Positions 8,985-19,307 are shown, counted from the first letter of the stretch. The stretch: DNA of 64,000 bases from Prevotella sp. (GCA_017619375.1 JAFZSL010000031.1:1-64000); one strand, 5' to 3'. Made by a program: numbers and translations. The notes: generated by a model not told the origin, from the letters alone.

Positions 8985-11492
8985 TTATGATTGTGGGGCG
9001 TCGGCTTTACCCGTCCTTTTGCGGTATTCCATAAAGCATGCCGCGAGGACAGCGAGGATGAGCAAAATGCTGGCTCCATATGCGATGCCCTCCGTGGTGG
9101 CGATAGAGGTTGGATGGAAGTCGAGGACCACCTCATGCTTGCCTGGTTCGAGACGCAAGGCGCGCAAGATGTAGTTGACCCTTCCAAGCGTTGCAGGCTT
9201 GCCATCCACTGTCGCCGTCCATCCTGGATAGTAGATTTCAGAGAACACCGCGACGCCTCCCTTGCTCGTCTCAGCAGAATAAGTGAGATGGTTGGGTTCG
9301 TAGGATGTGATGGTCACCTTGGCCGTAGAGTCCTGCGGGGTGCTTTCGCCCAATATGTCATTGAATTGTTTGTCGGCTACCGCGGTCTTGCGAAGGTCGA
9401 TCTTCCCTATACCGTCGATTTCCTCATTGGCATTGCCGACAAACTCCACCTTGTCCACCATCCATGCATTTCCGTAAGCATAGGGGTTGGCAAGTGGTGC
9501 AGTCTGCCTGTCCTGCAACGGCAAGATAAAATACTTGGTGTTGAGCATATTGATGATGGGGAATATGGAGTCACCGGGAATCATGGTGAAATCCCCTTGA
9601 TGTTCACTGATGGCTTGCATGGCAGCCTGCATCTCCGGAGAGATGTATGCTTCTATCATCTCTTGGTAACGGCGCAATTTGGCGGCATGATATCCTCCCA
9701 CGCTCTTGTGATAGAATGATGTCTCATTTTCATTGAACGTGTTGGTCGCGAAATTGAGCACACGATAGTCGAGCGACTGGTCTTGCAAGATGGCTTCATC
9801 GGTAGGAGTCTTCTGCTGTGGATTCTCCTTGACCATGCTGGAAACGAACATGCCGTCATTGAGGTAGCGTTTGTTCACCATCCACATGTCTCCCAGGCAG
9901 ATTACAATGACGACAGCCACCACCCCGGCAGCCTTCACCTTTGGCGGATTGTAGGCAAGCAGTGCAATAGTGCCCAAGACGAGGATAATGAGAGAACGCC
10001 AACAATCAGAAGTGAAAAGAACTCCACGCACCTCACGAAGGTTTGCCAAGAAAGGATTAAGTTGGTCGGCAGGGAATTGTTTCAAGGATTCCATCTCAGC
10101 CGTGGAAACGAAATCGGAGAAAAAGAGAGACGGGAAGAGTGCAAACAACAAGCATGCGCCGGCAGTCAACCCAAAGCTGGCAAAGACAAACTTGCGATTT
10201 TCCTTGATTTTTTTCGGTTCATCGATGATTTGCTTCAATGCCATCATGGCCAGTAAGGGGATGGTGAACTCCGCGATGACAAGTATGGATGCCACCGTGC
10301 GAAATTTGGAATACATGGGGAAACTGTCGATGAAGAAATCTGTGAACGGCATGAAATTCTTTCCCCAGGACAGCAGGATGGAGAGGATGGTGACAGCCAG
10401 CAACGCCCATTTCATCGGCCCTTTCACGATGAACAATCCCAAGATGAAGAGCATGACCACGAACGCCCCCACATACACGGGGCCGCTCGTTCCTGGTTGC
10501 TCTCCCCAGTATTGACCGATTTGGGAATAGAGGTCATAATATTGGGGATTGGCTTTCTCCATTGCCTTCGAATTACTTGCGAGAGGCACAGACGCCCCAC
10601 CCTTCACATTGGGAATGAGTAGCGACCATGTCTCACCGATTCCGTAGCTCCATTGAGTGATGTAGTCACGCTCCAAGCCGCTGTCGGTCTGGTTGGCGCT
10701 GTTTTCCTTCACCAATTCGCTCTTGCCGCGCATCGACTCTTTGGAGTACTGCCATGTATGATAGAGGTTGGAGATGTTCATGCAGATGCCTATGGCTGCC
10801 GCCACGACACAAACAGCCGAAGCCTTGAGGAATCGTGCCATTTGCTTTTCCCGTATGGCCTGGATGAGGAAAGCCACAATCATGAAAGCAATGATGAAAA
10901 GATAATAATATGTCATCTGAACATGGTTGGCGTTCACCTCAAATGCGGCGAACAGCGCTGTCACAACCAGTCCCCAAATGTATTTCCCCCTATATGCCAG
11001 GACGATGCCCGCAATCATAGGTGGAAGATATGCCAATGCCCACACTTTCCATATGTGTCCAGCCGCTATGATGATGAAGAAATAACTGGAGAACGCCCAC
11101 ACAATGGCTCCAAGTGATGCCAGCAATGGTCTGAAGTTGAAGGCTCTCAATAAGATATAGAAGCCAAGGAGATAGACAAAAACATACCACACGTTGTCGG
11201 GGAGCCATAAATGGTAGGCATTCACCACCTGCGAAAGCCCATCCGTGCTGCTGTAAGATGGTGAGGTCTGATAGGTGGGCATGCCCCCGAATGTGGCGTT
11301 TGTCCATCGAGTGCGCTCACCCGTTTTCTGGTAGTATTCCAACGCCTCTTGTCCTGCTCCCCTTCCGGCTGCAGTGTCATGCTGATAAAGTATCCTTCCT
11401 TCAAAGTCAGCGGGGAAGAAATAGGCGAATGCGATGATTACGAAAGCCACGACAGCGATGAGGTCGGGCAGAATTTTCTTGAGTTTTTCCAT
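8985..11492 (-). CDS. YfhO family multi-pass membrane protein
   Basis: The ATG at 11492 (MEKLKKILPDLIAVV...) gives 835 residues. It was chosen because the longer reading frame runs back through the promoter at 11525-11556. The protein has about 12-13 membrane segments with an extracytoplasmic loop rich in Tyr/Trp after the first helix. A long C-terminal soluble region ends near YYPGWTATVDGKPA, a stretch typical of YfhO proteins, before a final membrane helix. YfhO proteins are GT-C-like membrane proteins linked to glycosylation of surface polymers or proteins from lipid-linked sugars. The placement directly upstream of fkp suggests a role in glycan assembly; the substrate is unknown. Confidence 0.85.
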   Translation of the reverse strand: MEKLKKILPDLIAVVAFVIIAFAYFFPADFEGRILYQHDTAAGRGAGQEALEYYQKTGERTRWTNATFGGMPTYQTSPSYSSTDGLSQVVNAYHLWLPDNVWYVFVYLLGFYILLRAFNFRPLLASLGAIVWAFSSYFFIIIAAGHIWKVWALAYLPPMIAGIVLAYRGKYIWGLVVTALFAAFEVNANHVQMTYYYLFIIAFMIVAFLIQAIREKQMARFLKASAVCVVAAAIGICMNISNLYHTWQYSKESMRGKSELVKENSANQTDSGLERDYITQWSYGIGETWSLLIPNVKGGASVPLASNSKAMEKANPQYYDLYSQIGQYWGEQPGTSGPVYVGAFVVMLFILGLFIVKGPMKWALLAVTILSILLSWGKNFMPFTDFFIDSFPMYSKFRTVASILVIAEFTIPLLAMMALKQIIDEPKKIKENRKFVFASFGLTAGACLLFALFPSLFFSDFVSTAEMESLKQFPADQLNPFLANLREVRGVLFTSDCWRSLIILVLGTIALLAYNPPKVKAAGVVAVVIVICLGDMWMVNKRYLNDGMFVSSMVKENPQQKTPTDEAILQDQSLDYRVLNFATNTFNENETSFYHKSVGGYHAAKLRRYQEMIEAYISPEMQAAMQAISEHQGDFTMIPGDSIFPIINMLNTKYFILPLQDRQTAPLANPYAYGNAWMVDKVEFVGNANEEIDGIGKIDLRKTAVADKQFNDILGESTPQDSTAKVTITSYEPNHLTYSAETSKGGVAVFSEIYYPGWTATVDGKPATLGRVNYILRALRLEPGKHEVVLDFHPTSIATTEGIAYGASILLILAVLAACFMEYRKRTGKADAPQS

Positions 11493-11524
11493 TTTATAAT
11501 GTGGTATGGTTTTGGATATTTGTG

Positions 11525-11556
11525 CAAAGGTAGTGGAATTATGCGAACCTACCAAA
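11525..11556 (-). promoter_or_regulatory. Bacteroidetes-type promoter for yfhO-fkp
   Basis: On the minus strand a TTTG (11556 to 11553) lies 20 bases upstream of TACCTTTG (11532 to 11525). Transcription would start near 11518, about 26 bases before the chosen ATG. Confidence 0.75.
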
Positions 11557-11670
11557 AATGGGAACATTTTTCTAACTTCCACATCATGTATTCAAAACAA
11601 CCAAGGGACAGCGCTGCCCTGATCGACCCGTGAGAGACGGAGAGAGACAGACGGAACTACGTATTTAACA

Positions 11671-11700
11671 GGCAAAAAAAAGAGACTTGCTTTGCAAGTC
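11671..11700 (-). terminator. rho-independent terminator of the tRNA pair
   Basis: On the minus strand GACTTGC-AAA-GCAAGTC (11700 to 11684) is followed by TCTTTTTTTT. It lies 15 bases beyond the 3' end of tRNA-Tyr. Confidence 0.85.
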
Positions 11701-11714
11701 ACTTCTCCATGTTG

Positions 11715-11797
11715 TGGGTGCTGATGGATTCGAACCACCGAAGTCGAAAGACAGCAGATTTACAGTCTGCCCCATTTGGCCACTCTGGAAAACACCC
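11715..11797 (-). tRNA. tRNA-Tyr (GTA)
   Basis: This is an 83-nt class II tRNA. The acceptor is GGGTGTT/AGCACCC. The anticodon arm is CAGACTGTAAATCTG with anticodon GTA. There is a long variable arm, and the T arm is GGTGG-TTCGAAT-CCATC. The 3' CCA is not encoded. It is 7 bases downstream of tRNA-Val and shares its promoter and terminator. Confidence 0.95.
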
Positions 11798-11804
11798 TTT
11801 TTAG

Positions 11805-11879
11805 TGGACGTTGGCGGATTCGAACCGTCGACCCCCTGTCTGTCAGACAGATACTCTAAACCAGCTGAGCTAAACGTCC
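11805..11879 (-). tRNA. tRNA-Val (GAC)
   Basis: This is a 75-nt tRNA. The acceptor is GGACGTT/AACGTCC with an A discriminator. The anticodon loop CTGACAG gives anticodon GAC, hence valine (GUC codons). The T stem GACGG/CCGCC carries one A-C mismatch. CCA is not encoded. The anticodon stem superficially resembles tRNA-Asp, but the loop is clearly GAC and not GTC. Confidence 0.9.
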
Positions 11880-11902
11880 ATTGCTTTTTGTTATAGCGGT
11901 TG

Positions 11903-11934
11903 CAAAGGTAAGCAGAAAAAATGATTGTGCCAAA
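11903..11934 (-). promoter_or_regulatory. promoter of the tRNA-Val/tRNA-Tyr operon
   Basis: On the minus strand TTTG (11934 to 11931) is 20 bases upstream of TACCTTTG (11910 to 11903). This gives a start site about 15-20 bases before tRNA-Val. Confidence 0.8.
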
Positions 11935-11953
11935 TTTTTTGGGATTTTTTTTC

Positions 11954-14347
11954 TTAGAAAGGATATCCAATGGCGAAATGGAGACATTGTCCGTCCTTGA
12001 AAGAGGGTATGTTGTAATATCCGCTCTTCCCTGTGTCGTAAGGAGCGTGTATGCCTATTCCCCAGTCCACACGTATGACGAAGAAGTCCAGGTCATATCT
12101 GATGCCCAATCCTGTGCCCAAAGCCAGATCGTCAAAGAATCGAGAAGCCTTGAACTTTGAATTCTCTATCTCCTCGTATTCTTTCGTATTCCAAACATTC
12201 CCTGCATCAAGGAATAATGCCCCATGAAGCTTACCAAAGATTCGTGTGCGATATTCCAAGTTGGCTTGCAACTTGATGGTACCGACCTCTTCGACAAACC
12301 TCCACCTTTTGTCAGTGGAATGAAATCTTCCCGGCCCCAAGCTCCTGACATTGAACGCCCTTATGCTATTGGCCCCTCCTACCCAATATTGTTCCGTATA
12401 AGGTATAAAGTCAGAATTGCCGAATGGGAAAGCCACTCCAGCACTAAGATGTCCTACGAGTTGGCTGCTTTCACTCAATCTCCACAATTTACTCACCTCT
12501 GTATCCACCTTGAAGAATTGAGCGTATGGATTCTTGAAAAGTTCCTTGTTTTTTTCGTTCCAATCCCTTCCCCCCGCCATGAAGGCCAGCGAGAGCAAGT
12601 TTCCAGCCTCACTGACCGAAGCAGACCAATAAAAGGGGTTCATACTCGTTGTAGCATTGGTGTATGAGGCGGTGAACTTCATCTTGTTGATGAAAGCATC
12701 CTGCATGGTGGCGAGTAGATATGGATGCTCCACCAACAAGTCAATGAACTTCTCAGTGCGTTTGTTGAAGTAGTTGTACTCTACGGAAAGCGGTGTTACG
12801 AGGAAAGACCAGAAGGCATTCTTTTGGAATTTGTATGTCAATTCCCCGGACACGATGTGCCTTCTGAAATACCCAGAACGGTTGACCATGTTGCTGGAAG
12901 CTTTGATGATGGTCGATGGTGTGGTGAAGAAACGACTTCTGAGTCGTCTCTGCCTTCTCTTCTCTTGCTGCTCCGGTGTCAATGGCTTGCGCTGCCCTGT
13001 ATTTGTCTTTTTGAAGAAATCCCATGGATAGTGTATTCGCGGTATTTCGAGCGACACGTCTCCACCATATTCATAAGAGTTGATTTTCGAATTGGAATCA
13101 TCGAAGGCGTGACCGGTCTGCCATTCATAGCTGCCATGCAGGTTGATGTCAAGTTTTTCCCCACCTTTCAGGGCGTTTCTCTTGGTGAGTCCTATGATAA
13201 GTTGTGGCCCGAGAAAGCCAGTAGTCTTACCCTTGAGATTGGATTCCACATAGAAGTCGTATGGTTTGTCAAACACGCAATTAAGCGTAAGGTCAAGAGT
13301 GTCGCAAGCCATAGTGGTGTCACGCGGTGTTAAAGTGAAGTCCACCGAACTGAAGATTCCGTTGCTGCCAAGTTTGCTGGCCGACTCCAAGTAGTCGTCA
13401 TAAGAGAACAAATTGCCATGGCTGAGTTTTAAGTCATTGAAAATGACCCTCGTTCTCATAGGAGGATTGTTTCCATTGAATTTGATGATGCGGTTCCTCC
13501 TTTTCACCGAATCCTTCAGTTCTTCTCTTGAAGTCACCTTTAGATTGACAGTAGTGTTTCCTACGTACCATTGCTTCATGACATTGTTAGGAAGGCTGTC
13601 GGCCAACTGCAATTTCAAAATGGCTTTCTGCGGTATGGCGAAAGTGTCGGCGAGATATGACGCATAGCCCGATTGGAAATAGTAATAACCGTTGTTTCTG
13701 AAAAGCTGTGAAATACGGTTCCTCTCCTTGTCAAGGATCTCCACATCAAAAGGAACGCCCTGCTTGATGTACGAATCTTCCATCGTACTATCAATCAAGG
13801 CTTTTGCTTCCCGTGGAAAATTAACGTACGACAATGAGTCAACAGTGTACAAGGGGCCCATGTCGACATGGTATGCCACCTTTGCTTTCTTGGGATTTCG
13901 CATCACCACCTCTTCTGCGTCTACCTTACCCTGGAAATAGCCATGCACATTGAGTGTGGACTGCGCCACCGACGCCCTCAACTCCGGGTTGACCTGGTCG
14001 ATAAGTACGGGAGCTTTACCAAAGGAGTTGGTCATCCATTTGGCGAAAGGCGTTTCCTTTTTATGGTATGTGTTCCATATCCATAACCTCGTCTGTATGG
14101 GTGAGCGGTAATACGAACTGCCGAAAAGGCTCCCGTTTGGCGGACAGTCAAGAGCAGCAAGCACCTCCTCCTGAGTAGTGATGAAATGGTCGTTTTTCTC
14201 ATAGTTCTCAAATTTCACCTTGTCAATGCCCACATAAAGCCTTTCCCCCTCCGGCACCTCGCTCGTGATGGAGCATGCCCCGAGGAAGAAGGACGATATG
14301 AGCATCGTGAGGACAACGACGCTATCAAGGTTGGCCTTTCTCTTCAT
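11954..14347 (-). CDS. tamL: TamL: BamA/TamA-family outer-membrane barrel lipoprotein
   Basis: With the ATG at 14347 the protein is 797 residues. It begins with a lipoprotein signal peptide ending in the lipobox LGAC. POTRA-like repeats follow (for example VKFENYEKND... and LYTVDSLSYVNFP). The C-terminal half is a long beta-barrel with WVGGANSIRAFNVRSLGPG, the RGF-like loop of the Omp85 family, and a final aromatic residue (IGYPF). A lipid-anchored Omp85 beside tamB is the Bacteroidetes TamL arrangement. It should work with TamB in moving proteins or lipids to the outer membrane. The start overlaps the end of tamB by 23 bases, so the two are translationally linked. Confidence 0.9.
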   Translation of the reverse strand: MKRKANLDSVVVLTMLISSFFLGACSITSEVPEGERLYVGIDKVKFENYEKNDHFITTQEEVLAALDCPPNGSLFGSSYYRSPIQTRLWIWNTYHKKETPFAKWMTNSFGKAPVLIDQVNPELRASVAQSTLNVHGYFQGKVDAEEVVMRNPKKAKVAYHVDMGPLYTVDSLSYVNFPREAKALIDSTMEDSYIKQGVPFDVEILDKERNRISQLFRNNGYYYFQSGYASYLADTFAIPQKAILKLQLADSLPNNVMKQWYVGNTTVNLKVTSREELKDSVKRRNRIIKFNGNNPPMRTRVIFNDLKLSHGNLFSYDDYLESASKLGSNGIFSSVDFTLTPRDTTMACDTLDLTLNCVFDKPYDFYVESNLKGKTTGFLGPQLIIGLTKRNALKGGEKLDINLHGSYEWQTGHAFDDSNSKINSYEYGGDVSLEIPRIHYPWDFFKKTNTGQRKPLTPEQQEKRRQRRLRSRFFTTPSTIIKASSNMVNRSGYFRRHIVSGELTYKFQKNAFWSFLVTPLSVEYNYFNKRTEKFIDLLVEHPYLLATMQDAFINKMKFTASYTNATTSMNPFYWSASVSEAGNLLSLAFMAGGRDWNEKNKELFKNPYAQFFKVDTEVSKLWRLSESSQLVGHLSAGVAFPFGNSDFIPYTEQYWVGGANSIRAFNVRSLGPGRFHSTDKRWRFVEEVGTIKLQANLEYRTRIFGKLHGALFLDAGNVWNTKEYEEIENSKFKASRFFDDLALGTGLGIRYDLDFFVIRVDWGIGIHAPYDTGKSGYYNIPSFKDGQCLHFAIGYPF

Positions 14348-17300
14348 GTTTAGTAGTTTTGAGGGTGTCGGATGACACATTTGTTCTACGCATGGTGGAG
14401 TCTCTTCTTTGTGGAGGCATCATCAACCTTTGGTCACTCTTGAAGTTAAAGATATCTGTGAAATGCTGCAACCTCCTTTTCCATAAGAATCCCGCTCCAT
14501 ATTCTCCAATCTCTCCTTCGAGCCAGTCATACGAGTCACGGTCGTAAAAGAGTTTGACATATTTGTTGGATGTGGGACTGAGCCTGTATTCCGCCGAGAC
14601 GTTGGTGAAGAAGGAGTTGTTCTGTCCCTCCATCTCTGCTCCCGTGGATACCTTTCCTCCAATGACGACACGCAAACGGTTGTTCCAGAATCGTTTTGCG
14701 AACTTGAACGAATAATCGGTGTGCATGGCTCCGGAAGCATCAGTGGCATTGTCGACACCGATGGAGAGATCAAGTGTCCTAAGAGCATTTCCTGAGATGT
14801 TGTTGATTTCATTTTGCAAAAAGGAACTGAGTGCTCCATTCATGGTGAATCCGCTGGTGTTCCCATCAGCAAGGTACATACCGGTTGTGAGCATGGTGAC
14901 GGCCACCTTCCCCCTCTCCTCCGTGGTCATGGCCGCCAATTCAGAATTGATAGTGACATCGTCCGGCGAACTGATGATGAACTCGAGTCCCATATCCTCC
15001 AATGTTCTTGAAATGACGACACCACAAACAAAGTCCACACTCCTGGTCGCCCCACTTTCCCCTTCCACGGCCGCTTTTCTCGTTTCCGTTGCAGTGATGT
15101 GCAAGGTGGGGTTCATCGGCTCCCCCTTGAACTCTATGTAACTACCTTCCTGTATGGTGAAAGTCTTGAGCGGGATGACAGGCAATGAATATTTCATCTC
15201 TCCCTCATTGAGCGTATATTTGCCGGTGAGGCGCAAATTGTCAATGACATTGTATCTCAAACGAAGTGAGCCACCTCCCATGAGGTCGATGTAGTTGCTA
15301 TGGTCGGCATTGAGGTCGCACTTGATCCGTGCGCTTTCATCTACGGAAAGAGTGAGGTCCATGTTGAATCCCGTCAACTGGGGTCTTGTAACGACTTGTT
15401 CGGTAGAGTCGTTGAAGTCCACAAACTTGACGAGTTCATCAAGTCTGTTGTCTGTAGCAAGTGGCGAGTCCCTCAACACGTATGTCATGTCCGTTGCCCC
15501 CAGCACCGACACCCTTCCCCTCATGGAAAGCGCATCGAGCGGTCCTTCCATATTGCCGACGAAATTGACGAAAGCCTTTCCGAAGGCCTCCGACTTGCTG
15601 TTCTCCTTGGCGTTGATGACCATGAAATTACGAGTCATCATTCTGATTTTGAGATTCATGCGGTCGAGGTTGGAGAAATCGAAATTACCTGAGATGTTGA
15701 GAGGAGTCTTGTTGGCATCGAAAATCTCGAAATTCTCAAAGAGCAGATTGCTACCCACGATGCGCACGGGATCGTCAGCCACTTGAAGCTTCACACCATA
15801 GGGAACGCTTTGTATATAAGTGTCCGTCAAATACAATTCACCATTGACGTCAGGTTTGCTCAACGGCCCCTTGATGGTTAGTTCACCATCAGCCATTCCC
15901 AGGAATCCGATGATTTGGTCGGGCACGAATCCATTCACCAATGAAAGCGGCAGTTGGTCCATTTGCAGTTTTGCGTCCAAATATCCGTCTCCCTTCGGGT
16001 TGTATGTACCAATGAGCCTGCCCACTTCCTCATCCTCACTGTAGAGCAAAGCATCGACTTGATGCGTCCCATCCTCGTTGGGGATGTATACGAATTCCGA
16101 ACCAAGATTACCCAGCCGTGTATTCTCATATACGAAGTCAGCCACGTTGAGCGAACTTGAAACGGTCAGGTTGGTTGGCGTTTGCACGATATGGAAGTCT
16201 CCATCAGCCACTCCCTCCATCTTCGGTATGAACGGGATGAAAGAAAGTACTTTAGCCAGGTCAACATTACCCAAGCTGAGCGTGAGGTCTTGAAGGGCTT
16301 CTTCATTGGAATCGTCCGTATAGAGTTGGATATGCATTCCATCATCGGACTTAAGCTTTAGGTTAGCCGAAACACGTTTGTCGTCACCAATGAAGACAAA
16401 ATTGTCCTCATTGGCGTAAAATGGTATGTATCCTATAACAGGATTGGTGTTAGTGAGGTTGACCATCACCCCATTGGATTCGATGGATGCCACTGCGCCA
16501 ATATCGAGCCCCAATTTGTTGTTGACGTCATAGAGCCGAGCATTGATATCCGCTCCTTTTTCCAGAATGGCTCCATCAAAGATGGCATTGAAACAATAAT
16601 GCGGGTTGTCAGGATAGTTTTTCACCTGACCCCTATATTTAAAACCATCATTGTCTGTGAGAATGTTGAAGCCAACGGAGTCAAGCTGAATGCTGTCGAC
16701 AAGAAGTTTCGATATATTGATGTTTCCATTAAGTCCATTGGTATGTGATGAATTCATATCCACAAGGATATGATCGAAGTCCACCCCTTGTTCCTGTATG
16801 AGATTGACAAAGAAATTATCTCGCCCGCTGGTAAGATAGATATTGGCATCAGGCAATTTCTTCCTCAGTGTTATCTGGTCGAAATGTTTGTCTTTCAATT
16901 GTTTGGTGAGTTCCTTGGTGAATTGTTCGGTTTGTTTGAGCATGGTTTTGTATCCACTGCCACCGTTCATGTCAAGGTGGAAGTCACCACTATCCATCCG
17001 TGCGTAAGTGGTGTCTCTCCTTGTGAGCAAGTCCACCGTAAGATGGTCTGGTTGGAACAGCGAATTGTTATACAATAAAACCATGTCACCGATGGAACCA
17101 TCCACCTTGTAGTATTCATCGAAATCGGTGTCAATATCCAGATGCGCACACCCTCTGAACTTGAAGGGTTTGTCAAAGATATGTAGCTGGTATAAATCAG
17201 CCTCGGAGAGGTCGCACGCGAATGTCCCTTGCAAGCGTTTGGAATCCATGAGCGCATCAAAGGAGATGTTTCCATTCAGGAGAGGATGATGGCTGTCTAT

Positions 17301-19118
17301 GTCAGCTGCCAGTCTTCCATTAGCCAACGTGGCTTTTGCCGTCATTCCATCGAGGTCATAGTTGTTGTATTTGAATTTTCCAATGTTCGCCTTGATGTTT
17401 GCCTTGGTCTTTGGCGACATGAAATCAGTGCCCTGCCCATCCGCCTCGATATGAGCAGTGAGTGGACTAAGCCCCATTTTGGGTGCGAAATGCTGCAACG
17501 GGAAGCGGTTGGCATCGATGTTAGCGGTATATTTCATCTGATCGGAGTCGAAGGAGACCACACCCTTTAAGTCCCCTCCTCCTTCCGATGCTTTGAAGTC
17601 GGCTGCATACTTGTGTCCGTCAGCCTTGAAATTGCCATCAATGTTGATACCTTGGGGGATGTTCACTTGGTCGGTAATCGACTTGTCCAACAGCGCAGTG
17701 ACAAAATCAAGGTTGTGCGTGGCCCCCTTCAATTTGACATCAGCCTTGATGTGGTCGAAGTCTTTCACATTGGCCACATATCCATCGGCATTCATCTGCA
17801 ATGCCGTTGGCAGAGAGACATACATTCCTTTGAAATCCACTCTTTCCATATTGCCACTGGCTTTTCCCTTGATAGAGAGTGGCTGGTTGGGCCATTTTCT
17901 CACGAAATCCTTGGGCATATCCCCCATGAAACGCATGAGGTCCTGTTTTCCCAGATAAGCATCTATGCTGGCATCCAATTTGCCGGGATTCTTGGCATCA
18001 AAGGTGTTGAGGTCCATATCCACATTGGCATTAATGCGTGAATCCGGTGTTTTCAAGTAAAGGTTGTCGAGATGCAATGCCTTGTCGTCAAGGGCGAGGG
18101 AGGTATTGATTTTTTCCACCTCGATACCACTTTTCTCCTTCAGAGAACAATCCTGCAAGTCGAGAGCCAATCTTTCCGGTGTATAGGAGATGGTTTTAGC
18201 CTTTACGGATATGTTTTCAGCCCTGACATGACTTGTGTCAAGCCCGCTTTTCTTGCGCGGCTGAGTGTCATCGTCATACTGCGCCATTCCTCCCTCCCAT
18301 TCGAAGTTGTCGAGTTGGTAACAGTTTCCATCCGTGTCTGCCTTGACACCTTCCGCCTTACCCTCATGGATGACTGTTCGCGCATGTTTATTACCCGGCA
18401 AGTCCAGTGCTACGTCGGTGTTGGCCAGATGAAGGTTGGAAAGGTCGTACTTGTTATTCTGCGTGTCGATGAATGCGTCATTGGCTTTGGCATCACCCAC
18501 GTATGCCGCGACTCGCATGGTGTCGCCCGGCATTCTTATCTTCACATCCACCTTTGAGAGCTGCAACTCTCCCACTTTTACTTTCCATTTTCCTGGTGTG
18601 GTGTCGGGAGGCACCGAATCGCCAAGACAGATTTCCAGTCTGGCACTGTCAAGTTTTGCTGCATCGAGATTGACCAATGACTTGTTGAGATCCACCCCAT
18701 GGCATTTGAGGTCAAGGTATTCAACATTGCCTTTCACCCTGAGGTCTTCGATGAAACCATTGGTGTTGAGTTTGAGCTGGCGGAAACCGAGTGCATCGAT
18801 CTCCACCTGCTTGTCAAAGAGCGGTTTCAGTTGAATATTGACATAAAGTTTGGAAACATCAGCGATAGTGTCTCTCAAACCGGGGATGGAGTCATTGTCC
18901 TTGATGGCCTTGAAGTCATCGATGGCAAGGGCAAGGGGGAATTTGAGTGACACATGGCCTACGGAGATGTCCATGCCGGTTTTCTCAGAGGCGTATGCAG
19001 CCACTTTCTTCGCAGCCCAGTTTTGCACGGGAGGCGTGTACAACAGGACTGAGGCAATCAAGAAGAGCAGAATGGGTGTGAGCAACAAGATCACTCCCCA
19101 TTTCAAGACTTTTTTCAT
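14325..19118 (-). CDS. tamB: TamB: translocation and assembly module subunit (DUF490)
   Basis: This is a 1597-residue protein with one N-terminal membrane anchor (about residues 6-26). A very long beta-helical repeat region follows, full of short alternating strands (for example ...ISVGHVSLKFPLALAIDDF). The conserved TamB C-terminal domain ends in RVVIGGKVSTG...YDWLEGEIGEYGAGFLWKR. The length matches Bacteroidetes TamB (about 1500-1700). It spans the periplasm as a bridge for phospholipid or protein delivery to the outer membrane, in partnership with TamL. The ATG at 19118 (MKKVLKWG) puts positive charges right before the membrane helix. Only a one-off match to the promoter box (TTACTTTG) lies upstream. 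Confidence 0.92.
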   Translation of the reverse strand: MKKVLKWGVILLLTPILLFLIASVLLYTPPVQNWAAKKVAAYASEKTGMDISVGHVSLKFPLALAIDDFKAIKDNDSIPGLRDTIADVSKLYVNIQLKPLFDKQVEIDALGFRQLKLNTNGFIEDLRVKGNVEYLDLKCHGVDLNKSLVNLDAAKLDSARLEICLGDSVPPDTTPGKWKVKVGELQLSKVDVKIRMPGDTMRVAAYVGDAKANDAFIDTQNNKYDLSNLHLANTDVALDLPGNKHARTVIHEGKAEGVKADTDGNCYQLDNFEWEGGMAQYDDDTQPRKKSGLDTSHVRAENISVKAKTISYTPERLALDLQDCSLKEKSGIEVEKINTSLALDDKALHLDNLYLKTPDSRINANVDMDLNTFDAKNPGKLDASIDAYLGKQDLMRFMGDMPKDFVRKWPNQPLSIKGKASGNMERVDFKGMYVSLPTALQMNADGYVANVKDFDHIKADVKLKGATHNLDFVTALLDKSITDQVNIPQGINIDGNFKADGHKYAADFKASEGGGDLKGVVSFDSDQMKYTANIDANRFPLQHFAPKMGLSPLTAHIEADGQGTDFMSPKTKANIKANIGKFKYNNYDLDGMTAKATLANGRLAADIDSHHPLLNGNISFDALMDSKRLQGTFACDLSEADLYQLHIFDKPFKFRGCAHLDIDTDFDEYYKVDGSIGDMVLLYNNSLFQPDHLTVDLLTRRDTTYARMDSGDFHLDMNGGSGYKTMLKQTEQFTKELTKQLKDKHFDQITLRKKLPDANIYLTSGRDNFFVNLIQEQGVDFDHILVDMNSSHTNGLNGNINISKLLVDSIQLDSVGFNILTDNDGFKYRGQVKNYPDNPHYCFNAIFDGAILEKGADINARLYDVNNKLGLDIGAVASIESNGVMVNLTNTNPVIGYIPFYANEDNFVFIGDDKRVSANLKLKSDDGMHIQLYTDDSNEEALQDLTLSLGNVDLAKVLSFIPFIPKMEGVADGDFHIVQTPTNLTVSSSLNVADFVYENTRLGNLGSEFVYIPNEDGTHQVDALLYSEDEEVGRLIGTYNPKGDGYLDAKLQMDQLPLSLVNGFVPDQIIGFLGMADGELTIKGPLSKPDVNGELYLTDTYIQSVPYGVKLQVADDPVRIVGSNLLFENFEIFDANKTPLNISGNFDFSNLDRMNLKIRMMTRNFMVINAKENSKSEAFGKAFVNFVGNMEGPLDALSMRGRVSVLGATDMTYVLRDSPLATDNRLDELVKFVDFNDSTEQVVTRPQLTGFNMDLTLSVDESARIKCDLNADHSNYIDLMGGGSLRLRYNVIDNLRLTGKYTLNEGEMKYSLPVIPLKTFTIQEGSYIEFKGEPMNPTLHITATETRKAAVEGESGATRSVDFVCGVVISRTLEDMGLEFIISSPDDVTINSELAAMTTEERGKVAVTMLTTGMYLADGNTSGFTMNGALSSFLQNEINNISGNALRTLDLSIGVDNATDASGAMHTDYSFKFAKRFWNNRLRVVIGGKVSTGAEMEGQNNSFFTNVSAEYRLSPTSNKYVKLFYDRDSYDWLEGEIGEYGAGFLWKRRLQHFTDIFNFKSDQRLMMPPQRRDSTMRRTNVSSDTLKTTKHEEKGQP

Positions 19119-19307
19119 AACTTCTCTTGCGACATACACCGACGAAAGCCCTCAATGTGGGCAAAGATGCTGCAAAGTAAGCAATTTTTTGGGAAATAAG
19201 GGTAAGGAAAGGAGAAAAAATAGCCCAAGCTGCTCATTTTCTCAAGTAAAGGCCTGCATGGCATGCCTTTTTCCGACATCCCAATACAATCGCGGGGGCA
19301 GAAATCA

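Noticed and set aside
11805-11879. tRNA-Asp
   Set aside because: The anticodon loop is CTGACAG (GAC, valine), not CTGTCAC (GTC).
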